DNA of 64,000 nt from an uncultured Aquimarina sp. (GTDB lineage Bacteria > Bacteroidota > Bacteroidia > Flavobacteriales > Flavobacteriaceae), in assembly GCA_947500545.1 (NCBI GenBank), contig CANMSO010000004.1:456166-520165 (forward strand). Reading direction: 5' to 3'. Position numbers and translations under genes: made by a program. The notes beneath the pieces are model-generated. The model did not search any database, was not told the origin of the DNA, and saw nothing but the letters and a program-made list of their open reading frames with translations. Positions within the stretch are counted from its first letter, which is position 1. Every line of letters begins with the position of its first letter. Below, piece after piece: positions 55,912 through 63,914 of this stretch.

Positions 55912-57633
55912 TTAATTTTCCAGTTTTTCTAGCTTTTTAATAAAATAAGAGGGATAAATACCGTGTTTACCATAAAATGCTTTAGAAAACACCTCTGCTG
56001 TATTGAAACCAGTCTCGCGGGCGATGGCTTTTATGGTATAATTTCTAAGTTTTTTATCTTCTTGTAATCGTTCTACGATATAATCGATTCGCAGGTCATT
56101 TATATATTGACTAAAGGATTTTTCTTTATATACATTAATGATTTTAGACAAGTATTTGTTATTTGTACCCAGGGTAGATGATAATTGAGTAAGCGTTATT
56201 TTTGCGGATGCAAATCCTTTTTTATCTTCAAAATCCTGTAGTTTAGACAATACTTCCTCTACAATTGCAGATGATATCCCAATATCCTCTGCTGTGGTAA
56301 TCTCTTTTTCTTTGGGCCGTTCCTCTTTTGTTATTACTTCTGTACCATCTTTTCGGGTCAATACTTCAAATCGTTTTTGATACAAACTTCTGCGATAATA
56401 TTGATAGGCAAAAAGTCCAACAAAAAGTAGTACAGAAACAATAAGTACAATAATGTAGGTAGAGTATGTAGAGTTTTTAGAGGTAGCTGCCTGAACCAAA
56501 CGTTCTTTTTCGGCCAGTAGTTCTGGAGTATCATATTGTTTGACCAAGATATCATTCAGTTCCTTGTAATCCTGTTGTAGAATACTATCAAATTGCAGTA
56601 ATTTTTCGATATACAACAATTGGTTTTTAGTATCTTTTTTGTACTTATAATGTTGTACCAATGCATTATACGCATCTCGTACTTCAGAACTTACAATACC
56701 AGAAGACTGATAAACAGAATCTATTTTTTGATAATATTTTTTAGCTTCATCTTTCTTATCTGTTTCATCATTTATCTTTCCTAAATACAAATACGCATTC
56801 ACAATATAATTATTATCTATTTTACTAGAAGAAAGAAAAGGTAATGCCATGTTAATATTATCACTCGCTTCCGAATAACTATTCCTATAAAAATGATTGA
56901 TTCCTTCATTAAAAACAAAATGATAATAAAAATTCTCAGAATCGATACTTGTCATTTTCGATAATCTCATTCCCTCTTTTGCGTAATAAGCAGAAGAATC
57001 TAGCATTTTTTTCTTAGAATAAACCTCGGAAATGCGTAAAGTAAGGAATAAATAACTCAATGTATCCTTGATTTTTGTCTCGTTATAATATTGTAAACAT
57101 TCTTTATACCCTAATAAAGCTTCATCATATTTTCCTAATTTGCTTTTTATTAATGCAATATTATTTTTTGCAGCATATACATAATAATCACTATTACTTT
57201 TTTTAGCAGCTTCTAGCGAAAGAAAAAAATTTTTCAATGCCTCTTTAAAATTCAATTTAAGATAATAGTACCCTCCTTTAAAAGAATAAGATAAAGAGGG
57301 GAAATAAGGATTATCCAAATTTTTACTTATTGCTATAGCACTATCTAAATATTGAAGTTTAATTTGTTCCTTTTCCTTATATGATGATATCAAACTATAT
57401 CCTCTTGCCATATTGATCTTTTCATCTTCAAACTTACTTTTCTGTAAATAAGAATTCAAATAAATCAAAGATTTGGTAGTATCTTGATATACCGTTGTAT
57501 ATAATCCATAAAGCTCTTCAAAACTTTTCCCTTGTAGTGAATCCGGAATTTTAAATCCCCCTGTACCCTGAGCATATACACCAATCGTACTCAAAAACAA
57601 TAAAATTAATAAACGGTGTATTCTTCTCTTCAT
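55912..57633 (-). CDS. Membrane-anchored TPR protein with AraC-type HTH (paralogue B)
   Basis: A 573-residue protein with the same layout as the one at 53247-54965: signal peptide (1-21), GFKIPDSLQGKSFEELYGL, TPR-like repeats, membrane helix (about 393-413), and AraC-type domain (about 470-570, SQYINDLRIDYIVERLQED and AEVFSKAFYGKHGIYPSYFI). The two are clearly paralogous along the full length. It lies between the orphan peptide gene and the lanthipeptide operon, so it is a candidate regulator of either. Confidence 0.88.
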   Translation of the reverse strand: MKRRIHRLLILLFLSTIGVYAQGTGGFKIPDSLQGKSFEELYGLYTTVYQDTTKSLIYLNSYLQKSKFEDEKINMARGYSLISSYKEKEQIKLQYLDSAIAISKNLDNPYFPSLSYSFKGGYYYLKLNFKEALKNFFLSLEAAKKSNSDYYVYAAKNNIALIKSKLGKYDEALLGYKECLQYYNETKIKDTLSYLFLTLRISEVYSKKKMLDSSAYYAKEGMRLSKMTSIDSENFYYHFVFNEGINHFYRNSYSEASDNINMALPFLSSSKIDNNYIVNAYLYLGKINDETDKKDEAKKYYQKIDSVYQSSGIVSSEVRDAYNALVQHYKYKKDTKNQLLYIEKLLQFDSILQQDYKELNDILVKQYDTPELLAEKERLVQAATSKNSTYSTYIIVLIVSVLLFVGLFAYQYYRRSLYQKRFEVLTRKDGTEVITKEERPKEKEITTAEDIGISSAIVEEVLSKLQDFEDKKGFASAKITLTQLSSTLGTNNKYLSKIINVYKEKSFSQYINDLRIDYIVERLQEDKKLRNYTIKAIARETGFNTAEVFSKAFYGKHGIYPSYFIKKLEKLEN

Positions 57634-57924
57634 GACGCAATGTGGTTTACTTTCAATTTCTAATCCCTTAACAATACAATATAACTGATCACTGCATAAA
57701 GATGTTGCATCTGGGTTTTTAGAAAAGTATATGAGGCTATTATTTCCAAAAGCGGGGTATCGTATAGCTGTAAACAGGATGTAAAGATACCATTTTCTAA
57801 TGGAAGTGCATTTTCAGGAAAGACGTGTTTTATCTATTTGATTTATAGTGCTTTATAATTTTTTATACTCGGTCTATATTCAGGGAATATCGAGTTCAGA
57901 TTCATGAATCTCGACTTTCTTGCC
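57634..57924. other. Non-coding stretch between paralogue B and the lanthipeptide promoter
   Basis: No coding frame, hairpin or repeat could be supported here. It presumably holds the promoter of paralogue B near its right flank. Confidence 0.5.
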
Positions 57925-57957
57925 TTGTTTTTAGGGTTTTTTCGAACCTATATTTGC
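57925..57957 (+). promoter_or_regulatory. Promoter of the lanthipeptide operon
   Basis: TTG at 57925-57927 and TATATTTGC at 57949-57957 are 21 bp apart, an exact consensus match. It lies 53 bp before the small frame at 58011 and about 175 bp before the aspartyl protease gene. Confidence 0.7.
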
Positions 57958-58010
57958 TCAAGTCAAATCAAAAAACGAACAGTAATTTTTTACAATTTAA
58001 TTCGAAAAAA

Positions 58011-58094
58011 ATGATCACTGTATTAACAAACCAAATTCTAAAATTAATTGAAGTAATCGTTGAGACAATAAAATTCTTGACAAACATTTTTTAA
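58011..58094 (+). CDS. Possible 27-residue hydrophobic peptide
   Basis: An ATG frame of 28 codons starting MITVLTNQILKLIEVIVE. The product would be an amphipathic helix with Leu/Ile every 3-4 residues, a Lys and several Glu. It is the first frame after the operon promoter and lies 38 bp before the aspartyl protease gene. There is no homology I can name. It could be a leader peptide or a small membrane peptide, or it may not be translated. Confidence 0.4.
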   Translation: MITVLTNQILKLIEVIVETIKFLTNIF

Positions 58095-58132
58095 AAGATC
58101 ACAAATAAATAACACTATAAAAAAGTAAACCT

Positions 58133-59341
58133 TTGAAATCACTAATAAAAATAACGCCATTCATCTTGCTCTTCCTAAGTTGTGGAGGATCAAAAATCGA
58201 AAAACTCCTAAAAACAGGACAGGTTGCACAGGAAACCTTTACGGTTACGGTGCCTTTTGAGTATAGACAAGGGCTTATTATCTTAAAAGTTGATATCAAT
58301 AACAAGACGTACGATTTTATTTTAGATACGGGTGCTTCTAATGTGCTTTCAAAAGAACTCTATAACGAACTTGGTCTTAAGGCAATTGATTCTGAATTGA
58401 TACGTGGGGTACACGGAACGGGGCAACAACTAGAGTATACAAGTGTTGACAATATTAAAATAGGAGATGTTGGTTTCCTAAATACTATTGCGGCAGTACA
58501 TGATCTTAATGCAGTAACAGAATTGGCTTGTCTTAATGTTGATGGGATTATTGGTGCCAATCTAATGAGACAAGCGATTTGGGACTTTGATTTTAAAAAT
58601 CAAAATATCACCATAACCAATACCGAAGCGTCTTTGGATATTCCTGCCAACTATAATGAAGTTAAGTTTTTTGTAGGGTATCAAGGAACGCCATCTATTA
58701 TTGTGGATGTAAACGACTTAAGAGTCTTAAATACACGAATAGACACCGGATATAATGGAAGCCTAAGTCTATCACGAATCGAATTTCAGAAACTACGTAA
58801 TAAGAACAAAATAACCCAATATGTAACGGGTAATGGATCAACAAGTGTTGGAGTATATGGAGCAGGAAAACCAACTATTTTTCACAAAGGTCTTATCAAC
58901 GAGATGACATTCGGAAACCTAAAACTGAACAATACAGTAGTCACTTTTGCAGGGTTGGATCAAAAATTAATCGGAATGAATTTTCTGAAGAAATACCGCG
59001 TGATTTTTAACTGGAATAGCAAAAAAATCAAAATGATCGAGATTACTCCTTTTAAAAATTCAAAAGTAAACACGTATGGCTTTGGACCTTCTTTTAAAGA
59101 AAACAAACTGTATGTAAAATCAGTCATCAAAAAATCTAGTGCAGCTAAAAATGGATTGCAATTAGGGGACCAGATATTGACCATTAACGATACCGATTAT
59201 AGTACAATCGAACAGAACGAATGGTGCAAAACACTAAAAAATGGTTTGGTTGATGCTTCAGAAAAAACAATAAAAATGACCATAAAAAGGGATAGTACCA
59301 TTACTAACCTAACCCTAAACAAAACGGTAATATTAAAGTAA
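58133..59341 (+). CDS. Aspartyl protease lipoprotein with PDZ domain
   Basis: A 402-residue protein. A short lipoprotein signal (lipobox FLSCGG, Cys 17) is followed by a retropepsin-like double domain with two catalytic motifs: DTGAS at residues 65-69 and DTGYNGS at 204-210. A PDZ domain covers about 310-395 (ASLQLGDQILTIND-like run KNGLQLGDQILTIND). Translation starts at TTG (58133), as no ATG is in frame before residue 145. It is the first clear gene of the lanthipeptide operon; lanB follows 42 bp downstream. It may help remove leaders or process another envelope protein. That role is inferred from position. Confidence 0.85.
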   Translation: MKSLIKITPFILLFLSCGGSKIEKLLKTGQVAQETFTVTVPFEYRQGLIILKVDINNKTYDFILDTGASNVLSKELYNELGLKAIDSELIRGVHGTGQQLEYTSVDNIKIGDVGFLNTIAAVHDLNAVTELACLNVDGIIGANLMRQAIWDFDFKNQNITITNTEASLDIPANYNEVKFFVGYQGTPSIIVDVNDLRVLNTRIDTGYNGSLSLSRIEFQKLRNKNKITQYVTGNGSTSVGVYGAGKPTIFHKGLINEMTFGNLKLNNTVVTFAGLDQKLIGMNFLKKYRVIFNWNSKKIKMIEITPFKNSKVNTYGFGPSFKENKLYVKSVIKKSSAAKNGLQLGDQILTINDTDYSTIEQNEWCKTLKNGLVDASEKTIKMTIKRDSTITNLTLNKTVILK

Positions 59342-59383
59342 TAACAGGTAGATAAAGAAGTAGATAAAACAAAATAATACGTC

Positions 59384-61543
59384 ATGAACCAGAAACCACA
59401 TTCTTTACTAGAAAAATACATCGTAAGAACTCCGATTCTTTCAAGTGAGGTGTTGCATGATATCTCTTCTGAAAAAATAAAAGAGGTATGTAATGACCGT
59501 ATGGTTTCTGAAGCTATTTTCTTAGCCTCTCCAGAGCTTCATGCCGAGATGCAAAAATATCTTACCGATCAAGATTATGATAATCCAAGATTAGAGTTAT
59601 CACTGCTTAAGTACGTTTCAAGAATGAGTTATCGTTGTACACCATTTGGTTTGTTTGCAGGTATTTCGGTAGGAAAACTAAACGGAAAAACTAAGATTGA
59701 GCTAAATGATGTAAATCAATATAAGAGAACCACCAGGTTAGACATGAACTACTTATGTTCATTGGTTCAAGAACTCGAAAACATCACCGAAATACGAAAC
59801 AATTTATTGTATTTCCCTAATAATAGTCTTTACGAAATCGGAAACAAATATCGATATGTAGAATACCGGTATAAGAATTCTGTAAGACACCATTACATGA
59901 TCGCCATAGATGCATCAATATATATTGAAAAGGTATTAAAACTTGCAGAAAAAGGTGCCAAAATCAAAGATTTGGCAGAAGCCATTATCTCAACAGAAAT
60001 TAGCCTGGAAGATGCAGAGAATTTTATCAATAATTTAATCGATAATCAAATTTTACTAAGTTCTATATCTCCAACTGTATCTGGCGGTGATTACTTAACT
60101 CATATATATCAAAACACCGGAGTATCTTGGTTAAAAGAAATTAAAAATCTTGTAAATCAATTAGATCAAAATGTATTTCAGAACGATCTAGAACCCTATA
60201 AAAAGATAATAGCATTCCTAAGACAATTTGAAATACCTTTTAATAAAAAGTTCTTATTTCAAACGGATTTGGTAGCTACTGCAAAATCTAATGAACTTGA
60301 TACTCAAGTAGCCAAAGATGTACAAAAAGGAGTGGCTGTCCTTAACAAGTTAACGTCTAGAACCAAAAATCAAAAACTAGAGCAGTTTAAAAAAGCGTTT
60401 TATGATCGATATGAAGATGAAGAAATCCCACTTTCTATTGCACTAGATGTAGAAACAGGAATAGGATATGATCAAAATCATAAAGGCGCCTTTGATGTTT
60501 GTCCTCTAATCGATGACTTAAGACTTTCTGGAACTAATAAAAGTACCACTCAACCCTATTACCAGTATAATTTAGGAAAAGCAGATTCATTAATTCATCA
60601 AAAATTTATGACTGCAAAATCAAATAATTCTTATGAAATAGAATTGACCGATAATGACCTAAAGGATCTAAATGAGAACTGGAATGATTTGCCAACAACA
60701 TTCCCTGTAATGTGTAGTGTTTTTGAAGGTGATGACAAGCCAATGATCACTATAATTGATACAGGAGGGCCTTCTGCAAGTTATCTTTTAGGAAGATTTA
60801 GCCATACAGGGCCAGAGGTTAAAGAAATTCTGAATGAAATTGTAGAAAAAGAGGAAAAAGAGGATAGGGTTCTGGCAGAAATTGTACACCTACCTGAGTC
60901 AAGAACAGGAAATATATTATATCGAAATACCCTAAGAAAAAACGAGATCGCCTACTTGGCACAAAGTAATCTAGCTACAGAGCAGCAAATACATATATCA
61001 GACCTATATATATCAATACAAAACGATACTATTTTTTTAAGATCAAAAAAACTAAACAAATATGTAGAGCCAAGAATGGCAAATGCACATAGCTACGAGG
61101 ATACCCCATTACCTATCTATCAGTTTTTGGGAGACATGCAAACTCAGAATCTATGTAGTAGTGTCAATTTTAATTGGGGACCTAGCCTGGCTGATCAAGC
61201 ATTTTACCCTAGGGTTAGATACAATAATGTTATTCTATCGGCTGCACGATGGCGAATCAATGAAAAAGAAATAAAGGGACTACATGATCAAGATAGTCTC
61301 ATAAAATGGCAAGAAAAGAACAAGATTCCTTCAGTTTTTCTTTTAACTGATTATGATAATGAACTAGTCATAAATCTAGAAAACAAAATAAGTCGTGAGA
61401 TGTTTTTATCTGAAATCAAAAACAAAAAGAACATCCTGCTAAAAGAAAACCTGTATAACGAATTCGATTCGACAGTAAAAAAAGGAAAACATTCGTATAA
61501 CAATGAGTTTATATTCTCTCTATACCAAGAAAAGTCATGTTAG
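59384..61543 (+). CDS. Split lantibiotic dehydratase, N-terminal (glutamylation) part
   Basis: A 719-residue protein equal to the Lant_dehydr_N domain of LanB. The MSYRCTPFGLFAGISVGKL segment (about residues 85-103) is diagnostic. This part glutamylates Ser/Thr of the precursor using glutamyl-tRNA. It ends before the elimination domain, which is encoded by the next gene with a 7-bp overlap. A similar split LanB is known from the pinensin cluster of Chitinophaga. Precursor genes begin about 1 kb downstream. Confidence 0.92.
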   Translation: MNQKPHSLLEKYIVRTPILSSEVLHDISSEKIKEVCNDRMVSEAIFLASPELHAEMQKYLTDQDYDNPRLELSLLKYVSRMSYRCTPFGLFAGISVGKLNGKTKIELNDVNQYKRTTRLDMNYLCSLVQELENITEIRNNLLYFPNNSLYEIGNKYRYVEYRYKNSVRHHYMIAIDASIYIEKVLKLAEKGAKIKDLAEAIISTEISLEDAENFINNLIDNQILLSSISPTVSGGDYLTHIYQNTGVSWLKEIKNLVNQLDQNVFQNDLEPYKKIIAFLRQFEIPFNKKFLFQTDLVATAKSNELDTQVAKDVQKGVAVLNKLTSRTKNQKLEQFKKAFYDRYEDEEIPLSIALDVETGIGYDQNHKGAFDVCPLIDDLRLSGTNKSTTQPYYQYNLGKADSLIHQKFMTAKSNNSYEIELTDNDLKDLNENWNDLPTTFPVMCSVFEGDDKPMITIIDTGGPSASYLLGRFSHTGPEVKEILNEIVEKEEKEDRVLAEIVHLPESRTGNILYRNTLRKNEIAYLAQSNLATEQQIHISDLYISIQNDTIFLRSKKLNKYVEPRMANAHSYEDTPLPIYQFLGDMQTQNLCSSVNFNWGPSLADQAFYPRVRYNNVILSAARWRINEKEIKGLHDQDSLIKWQEKNKIPSVFLLTDYDNELVINLENKISREMFLSEIKNKKNILLKENLYNEFDSTVKKGKHSYNNEFIFSLYQEKSC

Positions 61544-62439
61544 AAAAAACGAAAAACATAAAACGGAAATTTATCATAGGTAGCGAATGGCTCTCTTATA
61601 AAATATATATGGGAACCCAAACTGCGGATACTTTTATCAAAACACAGTTATCAGAAGTTATTAGCGACCTAAAAGAAAAAGATTGTATTGACAGTTGGTT
61701 TTTTATACGCTATGCAGATCCAGACTTACACTTACGCCTACGGTTTAGAGTAAAAAGCTCGGATAAGATAGGAGCAATAACCTCAACAATATACAATGTT
61801 CTAGAACCATTGCTAGAAAACAGATTACTGCATAAAGTACAAGTAGATACGTATTCTAGAGAGTTAGAACGCTATGGGTATCAAACCATTGAAGAATCTG
61901 AAGAACTTTTTAGAATAAATAGTGAATTGATTATCAAATTACTGAACTCGATAGACGATGACGAAAATAAACGATGGTTATGGGGTATGAAAGCAATCGA
62001 TATGTTGCTAAATGAGTTTAACTATGATCTACAAGAAAAACGAGATCTGCTATTTGATCTAAAAACTGATTTTGCTAATGAGTTTGGAATGAACAAAAAT
62101 GTTCGGAAACAACTTAGTATGAAATTTAGAACCTATAGGAAACATATTTCTGAACTTTTGGATAAAACCTCCCAAAATGAAGTTGATAACATACTACATA
62201 CTTATCCAAAAGAATATAAAAAAGTTGCATCAGAAATTGCACTAAAAATACAACCGGAAAACACCAGAATCGATAAAAATTATTTGATGTACAGCTATTT
62301 ACACATGCATTGCAATAGGCTGTTTCCCTCTAAACAACGTATGAATGAATGGGTACTATATGATCTGTTATATCAATATTATTACAGTGAACTTGCTCGC
62401 AAGAAAAAACAAAATGAAGCCTTGAAAATAGCAGTATAA
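61537..62439 (+). CDS. Split lantibiotic dehydratase, C-terminal (elimination) part
   Basis: A 300-residue protein of the SpaB_C / thiopeptide-type family. The key block is DSWFFIRYADPDLHLRLRF (about residues 52-70) and YSRELERYGYQT (about 108-119). It removes glutamate from glutamylated Ser/Thr to leave dehydroamino acids. It overlaps the previous gene by 7 bp, so the two halves are made in step. No LanC cyclase is encoded in the window. Confidence 0.92.
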   Translation: MLEKTKNIKRKFIIGSEWLSYKIYMGTQTADTFIKTQLSEVISDLKEKDCIDSWFFIRYADPDLHLRLRFRVKSSDKIGAITSTIYNVLEPLLENRLLHKVQVDTYSRELERYGYQTIEESEELFRINSELIIKLLNSIDDDENKRWLWGMKAIDMLLNEFNYDLQEKRDLLFDLKTDFANEFGMNKNVRKQLSMKFRTYRKHISELLDKTSQNEVDNILHTYPKEYKKVASEIALKIQPENTRIDKNYLMYSYLHMHCNRLFPSKQRMNEWVLYDLLYQYYYSELARKKKQNEALKIAV

Positions 62440-62455
62440 CGAAAGGGAAAACAAA

Positions 62456-62539
62456 ATGAGTAAACGCAAAGCATCAAGATGCTTTAATGAGACTGTCCTA
62501 ACCAAGGGGGTAGACGGTTGGGATAGTTCTCTTACATAA
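62456..62539 (+). CDS. Possible 27-residue frame before the precursor array
   Basis: An ATG frame of 28 codons starting MSKRKASRCFNETVL, 16 bp after the lanB C-terminal gene. It has no leader-like sequence. The region has small inverted repeats (GCATC and GATGC; AACC and GGTT), so it may instead be a structured spacer. Confidence 0.25.
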   Translation: MSKRKASRCFNETVLTKGVDGWDSSLT

Positions 62540-62545
62540 AAACAA

Positions 62546-62567
62546 AAGGAGGTAACCGAAAATCCTT
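62546..62567 (+). promoter_or_regulatory. Leader hairpin of precursor 1
   Basis: AAGGA (62546-62550) pairs with TCCTT (62563-62567) over a 12-base loop. It is followed by AAACAGAGTAGG and lies 41 bp before the start codon. This is the first of six related leaders. Confidence 0.6.
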
Positions 62568-62608
62568 AAACAGAGTAGGTGAAAAAATCAATTTATAAAC
62601 TATTTATC

Positions 62609-62782
62609 ATGTTAGACTTAAATAAAAAAACAGTAGCTCACATTAGCAATCAAGAAATGCAAAAAGTAAACGGAGGCCTATGTATTAAAAGTACTAAAAG
62701 ACAATGTACGTGGACACTTGAAATAGGCGGCGGTCATAATAACGATGATTTTGATGAAGATTTTGGTTTAACAATAAACTAA
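62609..62782 (+). CDS. Class I lanthipeptide precursor 1
   Basis: A 57-residue peptide: leader MLDLNKKTVAHISNQEMQKV followed by NGG, then core LCIKSTKRQCTW and a tail TLEIGGGHNNDDFDEDFGLTIN. The leader pattern (LDLNKKTVA, a Gln-Glu-Met, then GG) matches Bacteroidota class I lanthipeptide precursors. The core holds two Cys, one Ser and two Thr within twelve residues; the tail has one further Thr at its start and one near its end and is acidic. The start is the ATG after TTATC; a GTG 30 bp upstream is in frame but sits in the leader repeat. Confidence 0.9.
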   Translation: MLDLNKKTVAHISNQEMQKVNGGLCIKSTKRQCTWTLEIGGGHNNDDFDEDFGLTIN

Positions 62783-62791
62783 AGATTGTGT

Positions 62792-62813
62792 AAGGAGAAT
62801 GTCGAGAATCTTT
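62792..62813 (+). promoter_or_regulatory. Leader hairpin of precursor 2
   Basis: AAGGA (62792-62796) pairs with TCTTT (62809-62813) with one G-U pair, across a 12-base loop, in the spacer between precursors 1 and 2. Confidence 0.55.
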
Positions 62814-62854
62814 AAATAGAGGATGTAAAAAATAAACTTAATAAACTAGTAATC

Positions 62855-63034
62855 ATGTTAGACTTAAACAAAAAAACAGTAGCACACCTAAGCAACCAAG
62901 AAATGCTTAAAGTAAACGGAGGTCTTTGTATCAAAAGTACTAAAAGACAATGTACTTGGACACTTGAAATAGGTGGTGGTGGTAATGACTTTGATCCTGA
63001 TTTTTGGGCCGAAGACGGAACAACATACGCATAG
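62855..63034 (+). CDS. Class I lanthipeptide precursor 2
   Basis: A 59-residue peptide with the same leader (one change, QKV to LKV before NGG) and the same core LCIKSTKRQCTW. The tail is TLEIGGGGNDFDPDFWAED, then GTTYA. The first seven tail residues match precursor 1. Confidence 0.9.
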   Translation: MLDLNKKTVAHLSNQEMLKVNGGLCIKSTKRQCTWTLEIGGGGNDFDPDFWAEDGTTYA

Positions 63035-63040
63035 ACAAAT

Positions 63041-63057
63041 AAAGAATCCAAATCTTT
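63041..63057 (+). promoter_or_regulatory. Leader hairpin of precursor 3
   Basis: AAAGA (63041-63045) pairs with TCTTT (63053-63057) with a 7-base loop. The third stem base pair is A-U here, G-U in leader 2 and G-C in the others. Confidence 0.55.
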
Positions 63058-63098
63058 AATTAGAGTAGTAAAAAATCAACTTAAATAAACGATTAACA

Positions 63099-63275
63099 AT
63101 GTTAGACTTAAATAAAAAAACAGTAGCACACCTAAGTAATCAGGAAATGCAAAAAGTAAATGGTGGACTGTGTATTAAAAGTACTAAAAGACAATGTACT
63201 TGGACAATTGGAACCCTAGTTATAACTGACGGTGGTGATATCGATGCATCTCTTAACGATGGAGTAATTGCATAA
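63099..63275 (+). CDS. Class I lanthipeptide precursor 3
   Basis: A 58-residue peptide: invariant leader and core LCIKSTKRQCTW, then tail TIGTLVITDGGDIDASLND and GVIA. The tail is the first in the array to differ right after the core. Its last part is shared with precursor 4. Confidence 0.9.
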   Translation: MLDLNKKTVAHLSNQEMQKVNGGLCIKSTKRQCTWTIGTLVITDGGDIDASLNDGVIA

Positions 63276-63306
63276 AAAAATATTCAAAATTCCTAATCAA
63301 TTTGTA

Positions 63307-63328
63307 AAGGAGGAAGCCGAAAATCCTT
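63307..63328 (+). promoter_or_regulatory. Leader hairpin of precursor 4
   Basis: AAGGA (63307-63311) and TCCTT (63324-63328) as in leader 1. Confidence 0.6.
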
Positions 63329-63369
63329 AAACAGAGTAGGCAATTTTAAACTTTAAAAAACTATTTATC

Positions 63370-63558
63370 ATGTTAGACTTAAACAAAAAAACCGTAGCAC
63401 ACCTAAGCAATCAGGAAATGCAAAAAGTAAATGGTGGACTGTGTATTAAAAGTACTAAAAGACAATGTACTTGGCACCTTGAAATCAGTATCGATATCGA
63501 CGCTGGTACAGGAAGTTCTGATATCGATGCATCTCGCAACGACGGAATGATTGCATAA
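63370..63558 (+). CDS. Class I lanthipeptide precursor 4
   Basis: A 62-residue peptide: invariant leader and core LCIKSTKRQCTW, then tail HLEISIDIDAGTGSSDIDAS, RNDGMIA. The segment DIDAS-(R/L)NDG-(M/V)IA is shared with precursor 3, although the codons differ at several places. The tail has two Ser residues in a row and a Thr, so extra dehydration sites are possible. Confidence 0.9.
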   Translation: MLDLNKKTVAHLSNQEMQKVNGGLCIKSTKRQCTWHLEISIDIDAGTGSSDIDASRNDGMIA

Positions 63559-63594
63559 GCAAACAAAAATATCCAAATTCCTAATCAATTTGTA

Positions 63595-63618
63595 AAGGAG
63601 GAAGCCGAAAATCCTCTT
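63595..63618 (+). promoter_or_regulatory. Leader hairpin of precursor 5
   Basis: AAGGA (63595-63599) with TCCTCTT (63612-63618); the second arm has an inserted CT, so the stem is interrupted. Confidence 0.5.
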
Positions 63619-63655
63619 AAACAGAGTAGGCATAATAAATTAAAAACTATTTATC

Positions 63656-63829
63656 ATGTTGGATTTAAACAAAAAAACCGTAGCGCACCTAAGTAATCAG
63701 GAAATGCAAGAAGTAAACGGTGGATTATGTATCAAGAGTACCAAAAGACAATGTACTTGGCACCTTGAAATCAATATCACAGTAGAATCTGGAGTTTTAG
63801 GCATTGACCTTCCTCCTATAGAGCTGTAA
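63656..63829 (+). CDS. Class I lanthipeptide precursor 5
   Basis: A 57-residue peptide: leader with one change (QKV to QEV before NGG), core LCIKSTKRQCTW, then tail HLEINITVESGVLGIDLPPI, EL. The tail is the most hydrophobic of the five complete ones. Confidence 0.9.
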   Translation: MLDLNKKTVAHLSNQEMQEVNGGLCIKSTKRQCTWHLEINITVESGVLGIDLPPIEL

Positions 63830-63851
63830 TATTCCTAAAATCAATTTGTAA

Positions 63852-63873
63852 AAGGAGGAAGCCGAAAATCCTT
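63852..63873 (+). promoter_or_regulatory. Leader hairpin of precursor 6
   Basis: AAGGA (63852-63856) pairs with TCCTT (63869-63873), as in leaders 1 and 4. Confidence 0.6.
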
Positions 63874-63914
63874 AATCAGAGTAGGCAATTTTAAACTTTA
63901 AAAAACTATTTATC

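Noticed and set aside
58099..58305. Minus-strand frame over the start of the aspartyl protease gene
   Set aside because: It is antisense to the lipoprotein signal and catalytic domain; there is no promoter or family match.
62812..63051. Open frame on the minus strand across precursor 2
   Set aside because: It is a shadow of the precursor gene; the plus frame has five near-identical complete neighbours.
62544..63860. AAAGGAGG as a Shine-Dalgarno site for the precursor genes
   Set aside because: It is 40-60 bp upstream of the start codons, and this phylum hardly uses Shine-Dalgarno pairing; the hairpin explains it better.
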